Shown here: positions 7,284 through 13,712 of the stretch, piece by piece
Position numbering within the stretch: position 1 is the first letter of the stretch
Layout of the letters: each line of letters begins with the position of its first letter
Assembly (NCBI GenBank): GCA_016839635.1
Contig: JAEOTV010000228.1
Coordinates: 1 to 14,519 of the forward strand
Source: Promethearchaeota archaeon
GTDB lineage: Archaea; Asgardarchaeota; Lokiarchaeia; Sigynarchaeales; SOKP01
DNA: 14,519 bases
Reading direction: 5' to 3'
Program-made: the position numbers and the translations under genes
Notes under the pieces: generated by a model
Told to the model about the DNA's origin: nothing
The model's input: the letters and a program-made list of their open reading frames with translations, nothing else
Database searches by the model: none

Positions 7284-8111
7284 TTAAATTTTGTAATCTT
7301 GAATTCCATTAGATGTAATTTTATAGAGCATTCTTTTTTCAGGAAGCCTTAAAGAATTTACTAATTGAACATATCTTTTATCTTGTTCTTTATAGTCCAA
7401 ATATATATATTCTGAAAAAAATTGATTCAATATATGGTTACCCCCCGGTATTGCTCTAATGGTGGTTTCTCGATTTAAATTTGAGATTACTTGAGCCGTT
7501 ATTATGGTAATCAAATTATAATCTTTAGTAAGCTGGTTAATTTTATCTAAAACCTTTAAAAAAGTAGTTTTAGTTTTATTTGGAGAAATTTCCTTATTTG
7601 CTAGTTCAGAATTATAATGGTTGTTTATTGTATCAATAATTAGGACGCTAAAATCATTCGTTTTTAAAAAATTTTCAAGCTCTCTTAATGATAATAGTAG
7701 AGCAGAATTACTCATAATTTTTGACACTATAATATTTCTGAGTAATTCATTGTATTCAATTTCTCTCTTTAGAATTAGTTCCTTAATCCGTTCAGGACGA
7801 AATGTATTTTCTGTATCAAAATAAAATATGAATTCATGCTTTTTTAGAGTATAATTTCCAAAAACCTTAGAGAACTGATTATATGCTTGAACACATAATT
7901 GATGGCACAATTGGGTCTTTCCAGTTTTATTTTCTCCAAAAATCAAATATTTCTTTCGTGAGTGAAAACCACCTCCTAAAGTATCATCAAAATTCTTTGC
8001 TCCTGTATGTAAAATGTGTTTCTGTTTCTCTAAAACTTCGAAATTATTAATAATTTCTTTTTTTTTTATTATTTGCTGATTATTGATTTCTAATATCTTG
8101 CTAATAGTCAT
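7284..8111 (-). CDS. RadA/Rad51-family recombinase paralogue without the HhH domain
   Basis: This 275-residue RecA-superfamily ATPase has the RadA core: GAKNFDDTLGGGF (37-49), Walker A GENKTGKT (59-66), FYFDTENTFRPERI (96-109) with the probable catalytic E101, and Walker B VLIIDT with D160. An AQVISNL stretch follows, then a loop with PGGN where RadA has PAGG, and a C-terminal RLPEKRMLYKITSNGIQD tail like RadA's LPE-x-E-x3-F-x-I-x3-GI-x-D. The N-terminal 35 residues are too short and unlike the helix-hairpin-helix domain of true RadA, so this is a paralogue (RadA-like, Rad51-paralogue type). Paralogues usually assist or regulate the main recombinase in homologous repair. ATG start. It converges on mptE with ten bases between stops and is divergent from the TFE-beta-like gene. 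Confidence 0.82.
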   Translation of the reverse strand: MTISKILEINNQQIIKKKEIINNFEVLEKQKHILHTGAKNFDDTLGGGFHSRKKYLIFGENKTGKTQLCHQLCVQAYNQFSKVFGNYTLKKHEFIFYFDTENTFRPERIKELILKREIEYNELLRNIIVSKIMSNSALLLSLRELENFLKTNDFSVLIIDTINNHYNSELANKEISPNKTKTTFLKVLDKINQLTKDYNLITIITAQVISNLNRETTIRAIPGGNHILNQFFSEYIYLDYKEQDKRYVQLVNSLRLPEKRMLYKITSNGIQDYKI

Positions 8112-8306
8112 TATTATTTATTATTGAAATCTTCAGTATAAATAAACTTTGATTTTATTAATATAAGATACACTTAGAATTTGTATGAAATTTTAAATAA
8201 AATCGAAAGATTAATTTTAAAATATTCATAAAGATTATATCATAGTGCTTTTAATTATAATAAATTACAAGTAATTATTAGAAAATCGCGGTAATTTCAA
8301 AAAAAT
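8112..8306. promoter_or_regulatory. Divergent intergenic region between the RadA paralogue and the TFE-beta-like gene
   Basis: This 195-bp gap is the longest in the window. It is extremely AT-rich and must hold promoters for both directions, but many TATA-like strings are present and none can be singled out. No RNA gene, convincing repeat or small reading frame was seen. Confidence 0.35.
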
Positions 8307-8918
8307 ATGGCAAAGAAGAAAAAAGAAACATGTCCTTATTGTGGAAAGAGTTTTGCTTATCTATCTCGTCATAAGTGTAAGATTAAGGAGCGTGTTGAAG
8401 GACCTTTAGAAGAGAAATCAGATGTTGAGAGAAGAATCGAAAGAATTGAAGAAAAAAAAAAGGAATTCAACCGGAATTTGCGAAAAGATGAAAAAATAGT
8501 TCTTTCAATAATAAATCGAGAAAAAGATATATTATTTAATAGGCTAATGAATTTAAGTAACAAACAACGCAATGATCTAGAAGAAATATTAGAATTCTTA
8601 GTGTTAAAGTCAAAAATTAAAATGAAACGGGAATTAGTTGATGCCTCATGGACTAAACATATCTTTGCTCTTGAGGAAATTGAAACAAAACTAGAGGATC
8701 TAAAAATAAATAAAAAAAGAAAAGATTTTATTTGGAATATGTTTTCAAAACAGCCATGCTTTATTTGTCCCTTTAGGGATAAATGCAATGAGACTAATCT
8801 AGACCAATTCAATCCTCGACATTGTCCATGGTTAACCGAATGGATAGAAATTGTCTCAAAAGGAGAAGATTATAATATTAATTTTGATGAAATTGAATCT
8901 CGAATGCAAAATGTATAA
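8307..8918 (+). CDS. TFE-beta / RPC34 (RPC39)-like transcription factor with N-terminal zinc finger and C-terminal Fe-S motif
   Basis: Three parts can be seen in 203 residues. A small zinc finger comes first, C9-x2-C12-x9-H22-x-C24. A basic, charged helix (about 35-58) follows, then a likely winged helix (about 60-122), with helices EKIVLSIINRE and KQRNDLEEILEFL and wing strands KIKMKREL and TKHIFAL. The C-terminus reads C151-x2-C154-P-x4-C160 and later NPRHC173PWLTEWIE. That spacing and the closing TEW-hydrophobic-E match the cubane Fe-S motif of eukaryotic RNA polymerase III subunit RPC34/RPC39 and of archaeal TFE-beta, which helps TFE open promoters. I know these families but could not align. 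The zinc finger at the N-terminus is not part of the usual TFE-beta layout. The stop codon directly abuts the stop of rlmE on the other strand. Confidence 0.68.
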   Translation: MAKKKKETCPYCGKSFAYLSRHKCKIKERVEGPLEEKSDVERRIERIEEKKKEFNRNLRKDEKIVLSIINREKDILFNRLMNLSNKQRNDLEEILEFLVLKSKIKMKRELVDASWTKHIFALEEIETKLEDLKINKKRKDFIWNMFSKQPCFICPFRDKCNETNLDQFNPRHCPWLTEWIEIVSKGEDYNINFDEIESRMQNV

Positions 8919-9536
8919 TTAAATTTTATTTAAACCCACTAGGAAAATTTCATTGCTTTTCTTTTTTGAGGATTTTGGTTTATAAGATTTTAAAAATCTA
9001 AAAATATGCTTCATTTTTCTTGCGAAGCTATCAAAATCAGAACCTTGGAAAGCTTTTATCACCAATATTCCTTTGTGTTTTAGATTTTTTTCTACCAAAT
9101 TCAATATTGTATTGCAAAGGTTTATTTGTTTAATTTGATCTGTGAATTTATTACCGGTCTTCTTTATTGATGCATCTGATAAGATTAAATCTAATTTACT
9201 TTTAAAAAAAGAATCAATTTGTGCTTGAAATTCTTGTTCGGTAAGATCTGCTTTGATAATTTTAATATTTTCAATTAGAGCTACATTTTTAATATCAACT
9301 CCCATTATTTTGTAGTGATCTCGATGATAAAATTGATCCTTATACTTATCTATATTTTCTTCAGCAAATTTTTTAGCAACTTGTAACCAGGAACCAGGAG
9401 CGCTTCCTAAATCTAATATATAAAATGCTCTTTTAAATATATTAAACCTTTTTTGAATCTCAAATAATTTGTATGCTGATCTTGCCCGAAAACCTTCTTT
9501 TTTTGCCTGCTTGTAAAATGATTCCTGTTTATGCAA
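8919..9536 (-). CDS. rlmE: FtsJ/RlmE-type ribosomal RNA 2'-O-ribose methyltransferase
   Basis: This S-adenosylmethionine-dependent 2'-O-methyltransferase belongs to the FtsJ/RrmJ fold. It has the N-terminal YKQAKKEGFRARSAYKL signature, SAM motif I LDLGSAPGSW (41-50), and the K-D-K-E catalytic tetrad at K23, D121 (LSDAS), K161 (VIKAFQG) and E196 (SNEIFLVG). RlmE modifies the large-subunit rRNA A-loop uridine; archaeal and eukaryotic relatives act on rRNA or tRNA, so the exact target is inferred. The usual SDMAP-x3-G is changed to SDASIKKTG. The 205-residue length is normal. The apparent start is TTG at 9534-9536 with no nearby in-frame ATG. It follows trm1 by 32 bp on the same strand and is likely cotranscribed. 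Confidence 0.88.
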   Translation of the reverse strand: MHKQESFYKQAKKEGFRARSAYKLFEIQKRFNIFKRAFYILDLGSAPGSWLQVAKKFAEENIDKYKDQFYHRDHYKIMGVDIKNVALIENIKIIKADLTEQEFQAQIDSFFKSKLDLILSDASIKKTGNKFTDQIKQINLCNTILNLVEKNLKHKGILVIKAFQGSDFDSFARKMKHIFRFLKSYKPKSSKKKSNEIFLVGLNKI

Positions 9537-9568
9537 ATCTCTGCTAATATATAGTCTAATTTATATAA

Positions 9569-10786
9569 TTAATTTTGTATTTCAAGCAAAATATTTTTTA
9601 TTGTTAGTACATTCAAATCACTTTTTATTGATAAAGGATTAAAATGTGTCCTTGAAGCTTGATATCCTAATTTTTTAATTTCATTAATAATATCTTCTAT
9701 TTTTGGAACAAATGGTAGTTTTAAGTTTTGACAAAGCTTATGGATATTATAATATGAAATGGGCAAATCATTTTCTTCAAAGGCATAGATTAAGAGTTTT
9801 TCTATTCTTTTTTTATTTTGAGAGCTAGAATTGCTATTTAAAGATAATATCTTTTTTACAAAATTAACATCATGAAGTTTACCAATCCATAAAGGTCCTG
9901 CATAATCAAGACCTCCTCTATTATTACATAGAGGGCATTCTTTGGGTGAATTTAAGATATTACTTCTAAAGCTGGATCGATATCCACAATGATTGCAATG
10001 TAAAATGTAACCGTATTTATTAAAAAATTTTGAAATCATTTTTATATTTTTAAATGATAAACAGAACAATCTAATAAAATGACCTGAATAGAACGTTAAC
10101 AGAGGAATGATTCCAATCTTATTTATATTTGCTATTCGAGAAATGAAGTATATTAAAATGCGCGCACCAATTTCTTTACAATATTCAGTATGAAGAGGTT
10201 TAGATAAATATTTCCTAATACAAGCTTTTGGTCTTACTCCAAATAAAACAGCTGTGTCTGTAGCGGTAATACACATCAAACCATTTACTTTTTGTAAAGT
10301 TTTAAAGGCAGAATCTATATAAAGATTAGGTGTTCCAAATGGATCGATTGAAATTACATTTGGTTTTTTCTGTTTTTTACTTGACTTACTAGCAATTTCA
10401 GAAAAAAGGAGGTTTGCATCCTTATTAGTTAAAACAATTTGAACAGGTTCTTTATCTAAATTATTAAAATTCATATTTTTCTTTATTAAACTAACAGCTT
10501 CGGGATTTATATCATTAATATAAATCTTTTTTACTTCTGTACACTCTTTTAAAATTCTAATAGCACCTACTCCCGATGCTGCCATAGAATCCACGATAAT
10601 TAACTCATTTTGATTAAATAGATCACTATAAGCACTTATACCTAAATTTGTAATGTCACGATTAATCTCCATTCTTTTATTATAAAAAACGTTCATAGCT
10701 TTCGAAGGGATTGATATTTTATCAACATTATAAATGTAGAATTCAGTCGAGCCTTCCCTAATTAACGTTAGATCTTTTTGTTCCAT
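9569..10786 (-). CDS. trm1: tRNA (guanine26-N2)-dimethyltransferase Trm1
   Basis: Trm1 methylates guanine 26 of tRNA twice, using S-adenosylmethionine. Family motifs are in order: REG near residue 10, FYNKRMEINRD (34-44), the SAM loop DSMAASGVGAIR (66-77), INDINPEAV (90-98), the catalytic-type DPFGTP (148-153), and TATDTAVLFGVRP. A C-terminal domain has a zinc-binding pair of motifs, CNHCG and CPLCNN (about 265-290), then GPLWIGKLHD. The 405-residue length is normal for archaeal Trm1. A lysine- and serine-rich insert lies before the DPFGTP strand (about 129-142). ATG start. It is the first gene of the apparent trm1-rlmE pair, and a roughly 130-bp AT-rich spacer upstream should hold its promoter. 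Confidence 0.93.
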   Translation of the reverse strand: MEQKDLTLIREGSTEFYIYNVDKISIPSKAMNVFYNKRMEINRDITNLGISAYSDLFNQNELIIVDSMAASGVGAIRILKECTEVKKIYINDINPEAVSLIKKNMNFNNLDKEPVQIVLTNKDANLLFSEIASKSSKKQKKPNVISIDPFGTPNLYIDSAFKTLQKVNGLMCITATDTAVLFGVRPKACIRKYLSKPLHTEYCKEIGARILIYFISRIANINKIGIIPLLTFYSGHFIRLFCLSFKNIKMISKFFNKYGYILHCNHCGYRSSFRSNILNSPKECPLCNNRGGLDYAGPLWIGKLHDVNFVKKILSLNSNSSSQNKKRIEKLLIYAFEENDLPISYYNIHKLCQNLKLPFVPKIEDIINEIKKLGYQASRTHFNPLSIKSDLNVLTIKNILLEIQN

Positions 10787-10913
10787 TATATTATATTTAA
10801 TAAATAAATCAAAAAGATTAAACTTTGTAAACGCTTTTATAATAGGATTAGGAAAATCATGAAGATTTCATAGAAATAGAATCAAATTATCTGGAAATTA
10901 ACCTTATCTTACA

Positions 10914-11603
10914 TTATTCAAATCCTTTTTCTCTCAAATGTGAAATGAATTCAATTGTATAGTTTTCAGATATATTAGTAAAATAAAATTTTCTTTCATT
11001 TAATTTATTTGATTTGATTATTTTCAAATTATAGTTTACCCAAAATTTCATTACATTTCCCCCACTTTGAACATCTATTATTAGATCGTCTATGCTTTTT
11101 CTACTTAATTCATTAATTACTAAAATTTCAATATCATAAATCTCATTTAAATATGTTAAATTAGCTAAAATTTGATTTAATTGGTAGTTTAGATTATAAT
11201 TCTTCTCTTTTTTGTCTTTATTTAATTCTAATCGATATAAATTAGTTAATGAATCGATAATAATTAATTCTATTTTGGGCTTATTGTAGTTTGGAGACTT
11301 TAAGATTAAAAATTCAAAATTAAAAATAATATAGTTCAATTCTTCAAAGTTAGTAGTTTGAATAAACAATATATTATCTAAAATATCCATAGAATCTTTA
11401 TAAATCAACTTAATTTTATCAAAGGGAAAATTGGGCTTGGTGTAAACATATATGATGGATTTTCCATACTTTGTAGAATTGATTGCTGTTTGGAGTGCAA
11501 ATGTTGTCTTTCCAACACCAAAATCTCCAAATACAGAAAAAATACCTCTTAAAATATTTTGAGAATTAAAATATTTATTTAATTCTAAGGCTGGAAATTT
11601 CAT
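10914..11603 (-). CDS. radB: RadB-like RecA-family ATPase
   Basis: This 229-residue RecA/KaiC-fold ATPase has the size and order of archaeal RadB: a short N-terminus, Walker A GDFGVGKT (26-33), FALQTAI, and Walker B ELIIIDSLTNLYRLEL with D117. That last stretch closely follows RadB's VDS-x-T-x-LYRLEL, and QSGGN near the C-terminus is where RadB carries its L2-like loop. RadB supports homologous recombination with RadA. The glutamate normally found in the second strand (the TE of RadA and RadB) is replaced: the protein reads VYTKPNFP, with K56 there. It may thus bind ATP but hydrolyse it poorly, as reported for weak RadB ATPases. ATG start. It is divergent from the RNase H-like gene, only 44 bp away, which hints at shared function. 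Confidence 0.72.
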   Translation of the reverse strand: MKFPALELNKYFNSQNILRGIFSVFGDFGVGKTTFALQTAINSTKYGKSIIYVYTKPNFPFDKIKLIYKDSMDILDNILFIQTTNFEELNYIIFNFEFLILKSPNYNKPKIELIIIDSLTNLYRLELNKDKKEKNYNLNYQLNQILANLTYLNEIYDIEILVINELSRKSIDDLIIDVQSGGNVMKFWVNYNLKIIKSNKLNERKFYFTNISENYTIEFISHLREKGFE

Positions 11604-11647
11604 GTAATTAAAAATTATTAATTTTATCTAATATTTATAATTATAAT
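11604..11647. promoter_or_regulatory. Compact divergent promoter between the radB-like and RNase H-like genes
   Basis: All 44 bases between the two start codons are A/T except two. A TATA-like stretch (ATTTTATCTAATAT, about 11621-11634) lies roughly 20-30 bases from both starts. The arrangement fits leaderless transcripts in both directions, and no ribosome-binding site is visible. Confidence 0.35.
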
Positions 11648-12502
11648 TTGAGAAATAAAATTTTATATATTAGAACAGAAAATTTAAATTTCTTTTATCG
11701 AATAAATAAGGAACTAACTCGATTAAATATTAAATTTGAGGTTCTAAATGTAAAAGATAAATTACCAAATATTCCTTCGGTTATTCTTACCACCTCAGAA
11801 GAAATTCTTAAATTTAAAAATCCTTATGAAAAATTAAAAATTCTCTCTTATTCTTATGAGAATAATTTCCAACATTATGTTTTAAAAGTTTTAGCGGCTT
11901 ATAAAATAGAATACAAAGAGTTTTATTCAGATTTAATGTTTTCGATAGATCCTGGTACTAAACAAATTGGAATCGCTATATTTTTAGATGACTTGTTTTT
12001 ACTTTCTCATACTATTTATGATAAAGATGAATTCATTGAATTTATCCTTGATAAAGTAGAATGTTTCCAAAATGATAATCTAAATTTTATGAAACTAGAA
12101 TTCAAATTCGGAAGTGGTGTTTTACCATTAACAATCGAACTTTTAAAAAAGGTCTATGATAGTTTTGGGGTGAATAAAAACATGATATTATCCTTAATTG
12201 ATGAATCAAAGTCATCAAAAACAAAAATTAAAGATAAAAAAAAAAGAGTGAGAACTAAACATGAAATTTCAGCTTTGATTTTAGCGTTGAGAAGAGGTAT
12301 AGAAATAAATCAATCAAATTATTCTAAAATTCTTAAACAGATTAAATTAAAGGAGTTAGTTTATAATATGAAATATAAAAAAAATTTTGTAGAACTTGAT
12401 GAATCTATTATTAATTTAACAGAACTTATAGATAAAATATTAAGCAATGAAATTTCTCTAAGTCGTTCTTCTGAAATTCTTTATGGAAATACCACAGATT
12501 AA
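11648..12502 (+). CDS. Putative RNase H-fold (RuvC/YqgF-like) nuclease
   Basis: I do not recognise a named family. Residues 1-95 form alternating strands and helices, with ILTTSEEILKF at about 46-56. From 97 comes FSIDPGTKQIGIAIF, the first-strand signature of RuvC- and YqgF-type RNase H folds, with D101 as the expected first metal ligand. E151 in KLEFKFGSG may be the second, and D185-E186 in LIDESKSS a third. A basic loop (KKRVRTKHE) then leads into the helix HEISALILALRRG (H205, E206), placed like the last acidic helix of RuvC. Nuclease activity on branched DNA is an inference. The C-terminal 65 residues are charged and helical. The start is TTG at 11648, and the next ATG would remove the N-terminal domain. 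It is divergent from the radB-like gene, suggesting a recombination or repair role. Confidence 0.5.
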   Translation: MRNKILYIRTENLNFFYRINKELTRLNIKFEVLNVKDKLPNIPSVILTTSEEILKFKNPYEKLKILSYSYENNFQHYVLKVLAAYKIEYKEFYSDLMFSIDPGTKQIGIAIFLDDLFLLSHTIYDKDEFIEFILDKVECFQNDNLNFMKLEFKFGSGVLPLTIELLKKVYDSFGVNKNMILSLIDESKSSKTKIKDKKKRVRTKHEISALILALRRGIEINQSNYSKILKQIKLKELVYNMKYKKNFVELDESIINLTELIDKILSNEISLSRSSEILYGNTTD

Positions 12503-12577
12503 CATTAAGATGACATGCTAGCCCTTATCCTTGATTTTTCACAATAACAATTAAAAATATACTCAATTGAGATAAAT

Positions 12578-13684
12578 ATGAAGAGAGTAAAAAGCATCGA
12601 CATTTTTAGGGGAATAGGGATGGTTTACATCATGGTAGGACATATGATTGATTGGTGGTCTCAACCTATGGATAACTGGTTGTTCTATGTGTATGTCTCT
12701 CTTTTTTCAGCGTTGGGTGCTGCTGGTTTTGTATTTATCTCTGGTGTGAGCACTATGATTTCTTATAGAAATAGAATTGAAAAAACAAAAAACTCGAAAG
12801 AATATAATTTAAATAACGCTAGAAAAGAATATTATATTCGAGCATTATTAATTTTGGGGCTTGCTCTAGTTTACAATTTTATTGTAGCAATCCAATTTTT
12901 TGATATAACAATAATTTGGAAATGGTTTATTATATTAACAGTAGCAGGGTGTCTATTATTAGCTTGGCCATTGTTAAGAAAATCAAAATTAGCTAGAATT
13001 TTAATTGGATTATTTATATGGGTTATTAACCAGTTTTTATTTCATGTTTTATTACCATTTGAAGCACAAGGGAATTTACCGGGGATTCTTTTTTATATCT
13101 TTTATAATTCTAAAGATCAGAATCCCATTTTATCATTCTTTACTTTCTTTCTAATAGGTACTGTATTAGGGGATATTATTTATGATTTTTCATCCATAGA
13201 AGATGAAACTGAAAGAAAAAAAGTGTTTAAAGAAAAAATAGCATTCCCAATTTTAATAATTGGAATGATATTTATTGCATTTGGTATTCCATTTCTATAT
13301 CCAAATCTATTTTCCGTAAGAATTCTCACAATTAAAACAAACTTTTGGTGGTTAATTTATACTATTGGTTTAGACCTGATTGTAATAATAGCTATGTTAT
13401 CATGTGAGGTCTTCGGATTCTTCAAAGCAAAAAAAAGTTATAGATTTCTGTTCTATTTTTCTTATTATTCTCTAACTCTTTTTCTGCTACAAAATTTAAA
13501 TTTCATTCTATTTTACGATTTATTGAATAGATATAATATTTGGTTTTTTATCATAGTGACCATCATACTATATGGTATATTTCTAAGATTTATATATATG
13601 AAATTAGAAGGAAAATTTTCTTTGAAAGTTCAAATTGGTAAATTATCTGTATCCTTAGCTCGAAAAAATAAAAAATATGAATAG
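12578..13684 (+). CDS. Multi-pass membrane acyltransferase, DUF1624/HGSNAT type (first copy)
   Basis: This 368-residue integral membrane protein has about ten hydrophobic segments. It begins with the family signature KSIDIFRGIGM (5-15) and continues with VGHMIDWW (H22, D25), then a second helix with AGFVFISGVSTMISYRNR. DUF1624 proteins are related to heparan-alpha-glucosaminide N-acetyltransferase (HGSNAT), which passes acetyl groups from cytosolic acetyl-CoA across the membrane to a sugar. They also resemble the YeiB and acyltransferase-3 groups. The substrate here is unknown, and a surface glycan or lipid head group is a guess. The length is about normal for the family. ATG start with a weak GAGAT upstream. 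A close paralogue follows 28 bp downstream on the same strand, so the pair is probably cotranscribed. Confidence 0.75.
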   Translation: MKRVKSIDIFRGIGMVYIMVGHMIDWWSQPMDNWLFYVYVSLFSALGAAGFVFISGVSTMISYRNRIEKTKNSKEYNLNNARKEYYIRALLILGLALVYNFIVAIQFFDITIIWKWFIILTVAGCLLLAWPLLRKSKLARILIGLFIWVINQFLFHVLLPFEAQGNLPGILFYIFYNSKDQNPILSFFTFFLIGTVLGDIIYDFSSIEDETERKKVFKEKIAFPILIIGMIFIAFGIPFLYPNLFSVRILTIKTNFWWLIYTIGLDLIVIIAMLSCEVFGFFKAKKSYRFLFYFSYYSLTLFLLQNLNFILFYDLLNRYNIWFFIIVTIILYGIFLRFIYMKLEGKFSLKVQIGKLSVSLARKNKKYE

Positions 13685-13712
13685 AAATTTAATAAAATAA
13701 CTTGCTATCAAA

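Noticed and set aside
7279..7293. Near-perfect palindrome CAAAATTAAATTTTG between mptE and the RadA paralogue
   Set aside because: It could be a bidirectional terminator, but the stem is nearly all A-T and very short, so chance in this AT-rich sequence is the simpler view.
8201..8212. AATC-GAAA-GATT mini-hairpin with a GNRA-type loop
   Set aside because: A four-base-pair stem is too short, and nothing else around it resembles a structured RNA or riboswitch.
8369..8812. 147-codon open frame on the minus strand inside the TFE-beta-like gene
   Set aside because: It is rich in S, F and I with no motif, a mirror of the K/E-rich plus-strand protein, whose cysteine motifs are meaningful.
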